Source: an uncultured Muribaculaceae bacterium (GTDB lineage Bacteria > Bacteroidota > Bacteroidia > Bacteroidales > Muribaculaceae). Taken from it: 64,000 nt of DNA. The position numbers were made by a program, and so were the translations under genes. Positions 53,684 through 61,587 of this stretch are shown here, piece after piece. The stretch covers positions 62,001 to 126,000 of the forward strand of contig CAJTZS010000005.1 of NCBI GenBank assembly GCA_910584055.1. Direction: 5' to 3'. The number at the start of each line of letters is the position of its first letter. Position 1 is the first letter of the stretch. The notes under the pieces were generated by a model that had not been told where the DNA came from, made no database searches, and saw nothing but the letters and a program-made list of their open reading frames with translations.

Positions 53684-56155
53684 TTATTGTACAGTCCAGG
53701 CGTTTCCACCATCCTTGTGTGAAGAGGAATAGTTGGCAGGTGTCGCCGACTGATTTGATGCATCCGGCCATGCCGCCTCATTCGGATTGCGGTGAAGGCG
53801 GAAGAGGCGGTTCATCTTGATGATGTTCTCAACAATATTGCCGCTGTCGAATGACGCTATTGTGCCTCCGGTTGTCGGGTCAATGGCGTTCGTTATCTTT
53901 TTGGTGATGAAATTCATAAGGACAATGCCGAATGGAGCGTATTCTCCGTTTGAAAGTCTGTCCTCAATCTGTTTGTTGATCCAAGGATTCATTCGTCTTG
54001 CGAAATTCAGTGCGCTTGTAGTTCCTCCTTCGACAGCCGTAGCCTGAGAACCACCTGCACCAATCAAATTCCACATGTTGTATCTGTCGTTATCCAATAG
54101 AATCTTGCTGTTACGTACAATGCGTCTTATGGCTGTGTAGCGTTCGTCATATGTTGGAAGTGCGACAGAGGCATTGTCGGTTAATAATGTTCTGTTGGCG
54201 ATAGTATAGTTGCAGTACAATGTATTTGCGTTCAATCCTAACAATGCATTTGTAACTACATTCATGTCCTGGCTTGGAAGCGAGGTAATTTCGTATTTAA
54301 GGTAACTGTCGTTCCATGTTTTCCAATGCATTTGAGCGATAGGTGCTGTTCCAACTTCCCTTTGCTTATTTATGTAGGTGAATATAGCAGGAAGATTATC
54401 CTGATAATTCCCTTTCGTTATGTTACCTCCGGGGAGATTTCCGGCAACATTAACCTGTAGGATCAATCTGCCGCTAACCTGACCGATTGTAGTATTCTCA
54501 GAGATTTCCTCACCAGCATTATATCCATATATTAACTGTTTGTCTGCTTCTGACAGAGCATTGTATTCCGTGTACAACCCCTCTAACCAGTAGGCATAGT
54601 CACTTGCTCGGTGACCGCCGTCTCCGCCATCTGCATATTGTAGTACCAATACTCCATATCCGGCTTGTTTGGTTCGGATTGCGGCTATTAGGTTCGTCAT
54701 TATAGTCCGTATTCTTAAGCGTCTATCTCGTAATGTTTCAGGACCATATCCTCCGTTATCCCTGTTTGATCCTGTACCTGACACTACAACACCGTCATGT
54801 GTCCAACTTAATCCACTTCTTGAAATTGTGGATCTGGTTTCCACAGAGAATGCCCTCACTCCGGCATCCCACATCTCCTGCACTGTTAATTTTGTGCCAT
54901 CAGAAACATCGTTGGAAATATCGGTGCTACCTTCATTTCCTTGATATTCTACCTGTCGTGAATACCACGCACCGGGTAGTGATAAATCTGTGATGTAGAC
55001 ATTTCTCGGAATTTGTTTCATCCATGTAGCCTTGTCAAATGTGATTGGCATATTGACAGCGAATTGCGGCATCACAAGTTTGTGAATCTTACCGGGTTCA
55101 AGTCTTCCGGATGTTTCGCTTGCCGGGGTAAGTGAACGTTCATAAAGGCCGGCGGTGGTCCTGACGCGAAGCTTCCACTCCGAACTTACGCTCACATTGG
55201 ATACAGGGATTGCAAAAACATTAAAGTTTATGGTCTCGTCACGTTTTATCGTGAGATAACCTCCGTCTGCCTTCACTAATTGCACATGGATGATATTGGG
55301 TTCTTTCTCTTCATTACCTGTTACATCCACGACGGGTGCATTTTCGCAGTTAACATCGAATTTTGCTTTGAAATTACCGCATAGATTCACTCCCGTCGGA
55401 GCCACAATCGTGATGTCTTCAATTGCAAGATCGGGATTGCCGTTTTCATCACCCGGTTGAATCTGAATACCCGAATTCCCGTCCAAGACATCATATCCGG
55501 TAAATTGGATATTAAATGCCGTAGTGAACGGTATATACCTTAAATTCACCACTTCCTCATTTCCCATCATTTTCTGCGCATACATCAGGGCATCCGGATA
55601 TTTCTGCTTCGTTTCGTCAACCGGAGTCCCGACCCAGTTTTTATCCGTAGGTTGACTGGGGAATTCAATAATCTGATAGTTGCGCACGTTTAGGCTGGCT
55701 ACAGCTTCTTTGCCGTCTGTACCTTCGAAACTGAAAGAGTTCTTGATCAAATCATTATTAATGTCGGTATATGATTCCGGATATACGGAATAGAAAGTCT
55801 GAGGGAGGTTCTCGCCCCACTGAAGGCCTGTGTCTCCTACCTTTATCATAGCCGAGGCATAGTTCTGGTCTGTGGAGCCGTCTTGAGTCGAGATTGAATA
55901 GACCGCTGTTTTCACAGAACATTGCGGGCCTGCGAGGAGCACTTTGTCTCCATTGCACCAATAGATGGGGAATGCTTCCGGAGTGCCTGTCGGTTCTCCA
56001 TAGGTAGTACGGGTGTTATTGTATTGTGATTTTTCGAGATTGGCTGAAAATGCAATTTCGCTGCCGGGGTTCTGTGTGTGCCCCGGACGATATACCTCAT
56101 CTTTGCATGCGGTCAAAATTAGTGAAGGTATTATGGCAAGAAATATTTTCTTCAT
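53684..56155 (-). CDS. Fimbrillin-like lipoprotein with PI-PLC-like C-terminal domain
   Basis: 823 residues from the ATG at 56155 (the frame is open to 56263). Lipoprotein signal LTAC (Cys17) followed by KDE, matching the Bacteroidetes surface lipoprotein export pattern. Residues about 25-370 are fimbrillin-like (WCNGDKVLLAG, QTFYSVYPESY, YIPFTTAFNIQF). From about residue 385 a domain follows the PI-PLC X-box order: LSLPGAWYS, MWDAGVRAFSVETRS, SWTHDGVVV and GQVSGRLILQV. The usual catalytic His of PGTHDS is Trp and the HHG second His is Asp, so it may be non-catalytic or mechanistically altered. Fold assignment is inference from motif order. Confidence 0.65.
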   Translation of the reverse strand: MKKIFLAIIPSLILTACKDEVYRPGHTQNPGSEIAFSANLEKSQYNNTRTTYGEPTGTPEAFPIYWCNGDKVLLAGPQCSVKTAVYSISTQDGSTDQNYASAMIKVGDTGLQWGENLPQTFYSVYPESYTDINNDLIKNSFSFEGTDGKEAVASLNVRNYQIIEFPSQPTDKNWVGTPVDETKQKYPDALMYAQKMMGNEEVVNLRYIPFTTAFNIQFTGYDVLDGNSGIQIQPGDENGNPDLAIEDITIVAPTGVNLCGNFKAKFDVNCENAPVVDVTGNEEKEPNIIHVQLVKADGGYLTIKRDETINFNVFAIPVSNVSVSSEWKLRVRTTAGLYERSLTPASETSGRLEPGKIHKLVMPQFAVNMPITFDKATWMKQIPRNVYITDLSLPGAWYSRQVEYQGNEGSTDISNDVSDGTKLTVQEMWDAGVRAFSVETRSTISRSGLSWTHDGVVVSGTGSNRDNGGYGPETLRDRRLRIRTIMTNLIAAIRTKQAGYGVLVLQYADGGDGGHRASDYAYWLEGLYTEYNALSEADKQLIYGYNAGEEISENTTIGQVSGRLILQVNVAGNLPGGNITKGNYQDNLPAIFTYINKQREVGTAPIAQMHWKTWNDSYLKYEITSLPSQDMNVVTNALLGLNANTLYCNYTIANRTLLTDNASVALPTYDERYTAIRRIVRNSKILLDNDRYNMWNLIGAGGSQATAVEGGTTSALNFARRMNPWINKQIEDRLSNGEYAPFGIVLMNFITKKITNAIDPTTGGTIASFDSGNIVENIIKMNRLFRLHRNPNEAAWPDASNQSATPANYSSSHKDGGNAWTVQ

Positions 56156-56189
56156 AATAGGATAGTCGTGATTTTGTTGATTGTTGATA

Positions 56190-56402
56190 TTAATTAGCTG
56201 TGAAATCCCAGCCGTTGCCGTTATTGCCCAATGACGATGCTGAATTTTCCAATTCAAAAGCATTGTTTACGTCCTGTGCCTGAATTTGTCCGGTCTGCTC
56301 GTTGTTCGGGTTCTGTATATCTGCTGAACCCGAACATATCGGATTCTCCAGAACCACCTTCGTTACCTCCATATCTGGAGCGATATAAACTTTCCTTTCC
56401 AT
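56190..56402 (-). CDS. Small protein leading the fimbrillin-phosphodiesterase operon
   Basis: 70 residues from the ATG at 56402 (MERKVYIAPDMEVTKVVLEN, then a CSGS turn and an Asn/Gln/Gly-rich tail ending GNGWDFTAN). It resembles the small MxRKYxxPEME-type proteins found at Bacteroidales fimbrial and other surface loci, whose role is unknown. It is 34 bp ahead of the PI-PLC-like gene and first in the operon. No signal peptide; the tail is low-complexity. The frame extends 20 codons upstream, but that start is unlikely. Confidence 0.6.
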   Translation of the reverse strand: MERKVYIAPDMEVTKVVLENPICSGSADIQNPNNEQTGQIQAQDVNNAFELENSASSLGNNGNGWDFTAN

Positions 56403-56411
56403 GTTATTTTC

Positions 56412-56442
56412 CAAATATATTTGTAATATGTTGCTAAACAAC
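56412..56442 (-). promoter_or_regulatory. Possible fixed promoter of the phosphodiesterase operon
   Basis: On the minus strand GTTG (56442-56439, from CAAC on +) and TATATTTG (56419-56412) are separated by 19 bp. Transcription would begin almost at the ATG at 56402, so the RNA would be nearly leaderless. The match is good but the distance makes it uncertain. An alternative invertible promoter lies further upstream. Confidence 0.45.
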
Positions 56443-56616
56443 TTCAATATTTTCAAACCCAATAATCCCGGGCTTGCAAATCAAAAGTATTAAGTATCTC
56501 TTGCTAAGAGATACTTAGGTTTGATTTATTGATTTGATTTGCAAGAGGTTGAAAGGAATTGAAATTGATAATATTCAAGTATTTAATTTGTCAACAACAA
56601 TCGGACGGCCGTCAAA

Positions 56617-56698
56617 TGTAGGGATGCTCCCCGGAGCATCCGAAATTACTGGCGCAATACATTATTATTTATCGGCTGCACCAGGGTGCAGCCCTACA
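56617..56698. repeat. REP/BIME-like element, copy 2
   Basis: 82 bp with TGTAGGG at the left and CCCTACA at the right. Inside are two facing hairpins, one on the left (GGATGCTCC/GGAGCATCC) and one on the right (GGCTGCACC/GGTGCAGCC). Same length and layout as 16238-16319; the hairpins are conserved while the 25-30 bp between them diverge. It lies within the candidate invertible segment. Confidence 0.75.
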
Positions 56699-56760
56699 TT
56701 GATACACATCCATTTACACAAGGAATATTAATAAACGGTTATTTGTGTCGTGATGATGAA

Positions 56761-56810
56761 TAAATAATTGTGTAAAAAATTGATTATTTATAAATAATTG
56801 TGTAATTTTG
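56761..56810 (+). promoter_or_regulatory. Promoter within the invertible segment
   Basis: ATTG at 56779-56782 and TAATTTTG at 56803-56810 with 20 bp between. A 15-bp direct repeat (TAAATAATTGTGTAA at 56761-56775 and 56791-56805) spans it and could bind a regulator. The start of transcription falls in the right inverted repeat. Confidence 0.6.
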
Positions 56811-56948
56811 CAAATCAAACCTAAGTATCTCTTAGCAAGAGATACTTAGGTTTGATTTTATGTAAAAGGTTGATATCTATTAGGTTTATAAGCGTATGTT
56901 GCTCATCAATTAACAAGGGTATTCAGTTTGATGTTGCTTTAAATTACT

Positions 56949-57132
56949 AAGTAGGTAAGAAAAATTAATGCACAAATAAAACGCAGTTATTTTTGAGATG
57001 TTTTTGCCGCGTAATGAAGGAGTATATAGGCATATGCGACTGAATTGCAAGGTAAAAACAGCCAAAAAGAACAAGTTTTATTGGGCAAGATTTCATTACC
57101 GACATATATCGTTTAATTTTTCTTACCTACTT
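56949..57132. mobile_element. MITE-like element with 20-bp terminal inverted repeats
   Basis: AAGTAGGTAAGAAAAATTAA (56949-56968) and its exact complement (57113-57132) bound 144 bp with no coding capacity that I believe. One more base pair extends the match outward. No target duplication is obvious. It could be a deletion derivative of an insertion sequence or a second small invertible segment. Confidence 0.55.
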
Positions 57133-57143
57133 ATTTATTGGAT

Positions 57144-57286
57144 TGAACATTATTCCTCGCAGAGCCGCCGAGGGCGCAAACGTTTGACAGGGAGCTGCTG
57201 TTGCGAGCAACAGCAGCTCCGCCATCCGGCCATAGGCTTAGAGACATTTGGTTTAATCAGTCAGATATGATAATATTATAGGGGTG
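57144..57286. repeat. Structured dispersed element, short copy
   Basis: 143-bp version of the element at 13955-14266. The left 46 bp differ at two positions. The middle is a simple hairpin (GGAGCTGCTGTTGC...GCAACAGCAGCTCC, about 57191-57220). The right part from CATCCGG to TAGGGGTG matches with several substitutions. It lies between the terminal-inverted-repeat element and rmuC. Confidence 0.75.
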
Positions 57287-57315
57287 AAAGAGATTGCATG
57301 GGGATCATTATATAA

Positions 57316-58428
57316 TTATATAGAGGTGTCGGAGGGGAGGCGGCGGGAGGTTTTGGCGCCGAGGTCGCGGAGGCGCTCGGCGCGGGCTATGACGCTGCGG
57401 GGACCGGATGTGAGGCGTGAGAAGGCGGAGTCGTATGCTTTCTGTGCCTGGCTCAGGTTGCGCTCCACGATCTGAAGGTCGTTGACAAAACCGGCGACAG
57501 TGTCGTAAAGGAGACCGCCGAGTCTCGCTATCTCGGCGGCGTTGCGGTCCTGGGCGTCTTTTCGCCAAATCTGCGCCACCAATGTAATCACTCCCAATAT
57601 CTGCGACGGGGAGACAAGGGATATCTTTCTGTCCAAGGCATAATTTACAAGGCTGCAGTCGTTGTCAACGGCTGTCATCAAGGCTCCGTCGTTGGGAATG
57701 AACATCAATACAAGTTCAGAAGCGTTCTCAACGGATTTGGTATAATTTTTCGTGGCAAGTTCATCAATATGTTTCTTAACCGACATAAGGTGCCTTTTAA
57801 TCGCTTCTTTGGCATCTGACTCATTTGCAGCTTCGCAAAACTCTATATATGCCGACAGAGATGTCTTGGCATCGACTATTATATTTCGGTTGTCGGGGAG
57901 AAAGATCACCATATCAGGCCGCAGTGAGCGTCCCTCTTCGTCGCGCAGTGAATTTCCCGATGCATCGCGTGTGACTTGTGTATTGAAATTGACACCTTTT
58001 TTCAAGCCTGCACGTTCGAGAAGCGATTCGAGCATGGTTTCCCCCCATTGTCCCTGAATACGGTTGTTGCCCCTCAATGCGGAAGAGAGGTTGCGGGCCT
58101 CTTCGCCTATGGAAAGATTAAGGCGGGTAAGACGTTCGATCTGATCGGAAAGGGATCGACGGGAGGCTGCCGCGTCAGTGTAACTCTTTGCCATCTCCCG
58201 GTTGAAGTCTTCAATGCGCATCTTAAGCGGCGTAAGGATCGATGTAAGTTGATCGGCATTATTCTGCCGGAGAGTGCGTGCGTTGCGGTCGAGTGATTCA
58301 GCCGCCATTATTTTGAAATTCTGTTCCGATTCGCGGGTCATGCGATCCATGCGGCTACGGAAATATATGAGCAATGCAATCACCGCGATGCTCAGTGCGA
58401 TGCTTAATATTGCCAGTGTCTCGATCAT
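57316..58428 (-). CDS. rmuC: DNA recombination protein RmuC
   Basis: 370 residues from the ATG at 58428, which overlaps the apbE stop (ATGA), implying translational coupling. One N-terminal membrane helix (about 5-24), a coiled coil (about 30-115) and the RmuC nuclease-like domain: QGQWGETMLESLLERAGL, RPDMVIFLPDNRNIIVDAKTSL and SPSQILGVI. It limits DNA rearrangements in E. coli; exact activity unclear. Confidence 0.9.
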   Translation of the reverse strand: MIETLAILSIALSIAVIALLIYFRSRMDRMTRESEQNFKIMAAESLDRNARTLRQNNADQLTSILTPLKMRIEDFNREMAKSYTDAAASRRSLSDQIERLTRLNLSIGEEARNLSSALRGNNRIQGQWGETMLESLLERAGLKKGVNFNTQVTRDASGNSLRDEEGRSLRPDMVIFLPDNRNIIVDAKTSLSAYIEFCEAANESDAKEAIKRHLMSVKKHIDELATKNYTKSVENASELVLMFIPNDGALMTAVDNDCSLVNYALDRKISLVSPSQILGVITLVAQIWRKDAQDRNAAEIARLGGLLYDTVAGFVNDLQIVERNLSQAQKAYDSAFSRLTSGPRSVIARAERLRDLGAKTSRRLPSDTSI

Positions 58429-59432
58429 TCTCTGATAAGTTTTTTGAATTGCGGCGAATACCACACTGTTGAATCCGAAAGTACAAGCATCACAGGTAAT
58501 TGCAAAGAGTTGTTGAGTTCCTGTGATTTCTGGTTACCCATGGCCATGAATGCAGTGGCGAGCCCGTCAGCCTGCATGGCGGTCGGTGCTAAGACGGTTG
58601 CGGATATAACGTCTGTAGCAACCGGACGGCCTGTGGTTGCGGAAATGGTATGTCCATAGGTTGCGCCTCCGGATGTTTTGTGGAAGTTTCGGTAATTTCC
58701 CGATGTGGCTATGCCCATGTCTGACACACTGATGATTTCTTGAGAATCGTGTATCTCCCTATCCGCCGACAGAACAGGTTTGTCGATAGATATGCGCCAT
58801 TTCGAGCCTTCCGGATTTCTTCCGCGTGTCATAATTTCTCCCCCGATCTCAACAAGGAAATTTTTCACGCCATTATGTTCAAGCATTTCTGCCACGGCAT
58901 CGCATCCATACCCTTTGGCGATGGCTGAGAAATTGAACTCGATGCGCGGATCCTCCTTGACAAGGGCATCATGTGAAAGCCGGGTTTTTCCAATGCCTAC
59001 ATATTTCAGGATAGAATCTATGCGCAGGGTGTCGGCAGTGGAGGAGTGACCTTTGCCGAATCCCCACGCTGTGATGAGGGGGGAAAGTGTCGGGTCAAAA
59101 GCCCCCCGGGAAATTCTGTTGATTTTTTTTGACATCACATAGACACGAATGAAGTCTGTATCGACCCTTGTGGAATCAAAACGGTTGACACGGCTTACAA
59201 GCGAGGCAGTGTCGAAAACTGAAAGAGATTTTCCGACACGGTCAAGCACTGCAACCGCAGAATCGCCGAGAGTTTCAGACCCTTCGTATGTGATATGGAA
59301 AGACGTGTTCCATACCATCCCCTCTTTTTTTTGCCAGGAGGAACTATCCTGGCGCTTTTCCTTGCATCCCCCGGAACTAAGCAGAACGAGGAGCGAAACT
59401 AAAAGAAACGAGTATGTTTTTTTTATATTCAT
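58425..59432 (-). CDS. apbE: FAD:protein FMN transferase (ApbE), lipoprotein
   Basis: 335 residues with a lipoprotein signal (LSSGGC, Cys23). ApbE motifs: FDPTLSPLITAWGFG, FNFSAIAKGYGCDAVAE, FLVEIGGEIMTRGRNP and the late Thr/Ala/Asp region HTISATTGRPVATDVISATV in part. It attaches FMN covalently to threonine of exported flavoproteins such as NqrB/NqrC and RnfG. No Nqr or Rnf genes are in the window. ATGs at 59438 and 59432 are both possible; the second gives a normal signal sequence. Confidence 0.92.
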   Translation of the reverse strand: MNIKKTYSFLLVSLLVLLSSGGCKEKRQDSSSWQKKEGMVWNTSFHITYEGSETLGDSAVAVLDRVGKSLSVFDTASLVSRVNRFDSTRVDTDFIRVYVMSKKINRISRGAFDPTLSPLITAWGFGKGHSSTADTLRIDSILKYVGIGKTRLSHDALVKEDPRIEFNFSAIAKGYGCDAVAEMLEHNGVKNFLVEIGGEIMTRGRNPEGSKWRISIDKPVLSADREIHDSQEIISVSDMGIATSGNYRNFHKTSGGATYGHTISATTGRPVATDVISATVLAPTAMQADGLATAFMAMGNQKSQELNNSLQLPVMLVLSDSTVWYSPQFKKLIRE

Positions 59433-59466
59433 ATACAAATTTAATCATTAAATGCGAAAGATTTCG

Positions 59467-59474
59467 TATTTTTG
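59467..59474 (+). promoter_or_regulatory. Weak promoter candidate for the hexuronate operon
   Basis: TATTTTTG at 59467-59474 matches the -7 element, about 45 bp before uxuA, but no TTTG-like -33 box is at the usual distance. A minus-strand TAAATTTG (59443-59436) lies next to the apbE start. An activator-dependent pair is plausible. Confidence 0.35.
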
Positions 59475-59518
59475 TGAATCACTTTTGAGAAACTAATCTA
59501 AACAGCTTATATCTATAT

Positions 59519-60706
59519 ATGGAAAAAACTTGGCGTTGGTTCGGCCCCAACGATAAGATTACTCTTGAAATGTTGCGTCAGATTGGCGTGGAAGGTATCG
59601 TGACGGCTCTTCATCATATCCCCAATGGCGAGATATGGAGCGAGGAAGAGGTCAATAAAATGAAAAGCTTCATAGAGGAGCGGGGGCTGAGATGGTCGGT
59701 GGTGGAAAGCCTTCCGGTCTGCGAGTCTATAAAATATGGCGGCCCTGACCGCGATCATCTGATTGAGAATTATAAAGAAAGTCTGCGTAATTTAGGAAAG
59801 GCCGGCGTAAAAACGATATGTTATAATTTCATGCCGGTGCTTGACTGGGCGCGCACAGACCTTGAGTATCCGAATCCCGACGGCACTTCGAATTTATATT
59901 TCAACCGTGCGGAGTTCGCATATTTCGATATCAACATTCTTAAACGAGAGAATGCCGCAGATGATTATGACGAAGGTACTCTCCGTAGGATGCGCGAGGA
60001 GATTGCCCCGCGTATGGATAAAGAAGCTGAACACCGTCTTGTGGAGAACATAATTGTCAAGACCCAGGGGTTTGTGAATGGCAATATAACGGAGGATGAT
60101 CTTGAACCTGTGAAGAAATTCCGTGAGCTGCTGGATCTTTACAAGGGTATAGATGCTGATGGTCTGCGGGCTAATATGGCCTATTTTCTGAATGCCATCA
60201 TGCCAGTGTGTGATGAATACGGCATAGATATGTGTGTTCACCCTGATGACCCGCCTATGCCTATTCTTGGTTTGCCGAGGATTGTAACCTGCGATGAGGA
60301 TATAAAGGCATTCCTTGATGCTGTGCCGAATCCACATAATGGATTGACTTTTTGCGCCGGTTCACTGAGTGCCGGTGCGCATAATGATGTTGTGGAACTG
60401 GCAAGGAAATATGCCTCCCGCACTCATTTCGTACATGCACGTATCTGTAAAGTGCAGCCGAACGGCGACTTCAAGGAGTCAACGCATCTTGATCCGAGAC
60501 TTATCGAGGTGGTAAGGATTTTTGAGAAGGAGCGTCCGGGGGTGGCAATGCGTGTGGATCATGCGCCCCTTATGCTCGGCGATGACAAGATGGGTTATAA
60601 CGCCGGTTATTCTTTCCATGGAAGGATGCTTGCCCTGGGTATGATCTCGGGCGTAATGGCGGCGTGCGGGGCGCATTATGGAGAGAATCATATAAAAGAG
60701 AATTAA
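59519..60706 (+). CDS. uxuA: Mannonate dehydratase
   Basis: Converts D-mannonate to 2-keto-3-deoxygluconate. 395 residues, starting MEKTWRWFGPNDKITLEMLR as in UxuA, with metal-site regions GIDMCVHPDDPPMPILGLPRI in part, FCAGSLSAGAHND, FVHARICKVQPNG and VDHAPLMLGDD. Length matches the family (about 390). First gene of a hexuronate operon; the SDR gene follows 6 bp later. Confidence 0.95.
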   Translation: MEKTWRWFGPNDKITLEMLRQIGVEGIVTALHHIPNGEIWSEEEVNKMKSFIEERGLRWSVVESLPVCESIKYGGPDRDHLIENYKESLRNLGKAGVKTICYNFMPVLDWARTDLEYPNPDGTSNLYFNRAEFAYFDINILKRENAADDYDEGTLRRMREEIAPRMDKEAEHRLVENIIVKTQGFVNGNITEDDLEPVKKFRELLDLYKGIDADGLRANMAYFLNAIMPVCDEYGIDMCVHPDDPPMPILGLPRIVTCDEDIKAFLDAVPNPHNGLTFCAGSLSAGAHNDVVELARKYASRTHFVHARICKVQPNGDFKESTHLDPRLIEVVRIFEKERPGVAMRVDHAPLMLGDDKMGYNAGYSFHGRMLALGMISGVMAACGAHYGENHIKEN

Positions 60707-60712
60707 GAGAAT

Positions 60713-61525
60713 ATGGGAAATTTATTTTCAGTAAAGGATAAAGTGGTTGTCATCACCGGAGGAACAGGAGTGTTAGGCAGTTGTATAGGTAAGTATCTTG
60801 CTGCCGAAGGTGCGAAAGTGGTGATACTTGGACGTCGCAAGGATGAGGGTGATGCAATTGTAAAAGATATAAAGGATAATGGAGGGGAGGCGATGTTTCT
60901 CGTCACCGATGTCATGAATAAGGAGGTCGTGGAGCAGAACTGCGCCGATGTTCTTGCTGCATACGGCAGGGTTGATTCTTTGTTGAATGCCGCAGGGGGA
61001 AATATGCCGGGAGCCACGATCCCTCCGACAGGCACAATCTTTGACGTCAAGGTCGAGGAGTTTGAACGGGTGCTCAATGTCAATCTTACAGGGACGGTGA
61101 TTCCGACGCAGGTTTTTCTCCGTCCGATGGTTGAAGCGGGAAAGGGAACTATAGTGAATTTCTCGTCAATGGCTGCATTCCGGCCGATGACAAGGGTCTT
61201 GGGGTATGCCGCGGCAAAAGCCGGCATTTCTAATTTCACGGCTTTTATGGCAAATGAAGTGGCAACCAAATTCACCCCGGAAATTAGAGTTAACGCTATA
61301 GCGCCTGGATTTTTCCTGACCAATCAGAACCGTAGCCTTCTGACCAATCCCGATGGCAGTTATACCGAGCGAGGCAACGATGTTATACGCCAGACCCCCT
61401 TCAAACGTTTCGGAAAGGCAGAAGAGCTTTGCGGCACCATTCAATATCTTATTTCGGATGCATCCTCTTTTGTGACCGGCACGGTGGCAGTGGTTGACGG
61501 AGGCTTTAACGCCTTTGTAATGTAA
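60713..61525 (+). CDS. SDR oxidoreductase, probable D-mannonate/fructuronate oxidoreductase
   Basis: 270 residues of the short-chain dehydrogenase type: nucleotide-binding TGGTGVLG (about residues 14-21), catalytic Ser in FSSMAAF and YAAAKAG (Tyr-X-X-X-Lys). It replaces the unrelated long-chain UxuB: its place between uxuA and uxaC implies reduction of fructuronate to mannonate, but that is inferred from context. Confidence 0.85.
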   Translation: MGNLFSVKDKVVVITGGTGVLGSCIGKYLAAEGAKVVILGRRKDEGDAIVKDIKDNGGEAMFLVTDVMNKEVVEQNCADVLAAYGRVDSLLNAAGGNMPGATIPPTGTIFDVKVEEFERVLNVNLTGTVIPTQVFLRPMVEAGKGTIVNFSSMAAFRPMTRVLGYAAAKAGISNFTAFMANEVATKFTPEIRVNAIAPGFFLTNQNRSLLTNPDGSYTERGNDVIRQTPFKRFGKAEELCGTIQYLISDASSFVTGTVAVVDGGFNAFVM

Positions 61526-61530
61526 TGGAT

Positions 61531-61578
61531 ATTAGGTTTTAGGTTTTAGGTTTTAGGCTTTAGGTTTTAGACTTTAGG
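61531..61578 (+). repeat. TTTTAGG heptamer tract
   Basis: About six to seven units of TTTTAGG with small variants (one GCTTTAGG, one ACTTTAGG) fill most of the 62-bp gap before uxaC. Similar units occur before yajC (4131-4153). Reminiscent of telomere-type heptamers; function unknown. Confidence 0.75.
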
Positions 61579-61587
61579 TATTGGAAT

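Larger units (their letters stand above)
56491..56848. promoter_or_regulatory. Candidate invertible promoter segment
   Basis: 56491-56527 is the exact reverse complement of 56812-56848: 37 bp, no mismatch. The two sites flank 284 bp. Each site is itself nearly palindromic (AAGTATCTCTT...AAGAGATACTT). A promoter (ATTG 56779-56782, 20-bp spacer, TAATTTTG 56803-56810) ends one base before the right repeat and points right, away from the operon. Inversion would place it next to the left repeat pointing at the ATG at 56402 with a roughly 120-nt leader. No recombinase gene is in the window. Confidence 0.65.
56403..57315. other. 913-bp gene-poor, repeat-rich gap
   Basis: No credible coding frame. 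In order: a minus-strand promoter candidate, a 358-bp inverted-repeat segment (56491-56848) with a promoter and a BIME-like repeat inside, a 20-bp terminal-inverted-repeat element (56949-57132), and a short copy of the structured repeat (57144-57286). Genes on both flanks are minus-strand, so this gap holds the control region of the 51.8-56.4 kb operon. Confidence 0.75.

Noticed and set aside
56478..56858. The inverted repeats read only as ordinary terminators
   Set aside because: Each copy is a hairpin, but no + gene ends before either of them and a promoter abuts one. A 37-bp exact inverse match is better explained as a recombination site, though the terminator reading is not excluded.
56998..57270. 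90-codon + frame in the 57-kb gap
   Set aside because: It runs through the terminal inverted repeat and into the dispersed element, with no homology that I recognise and no start signal.
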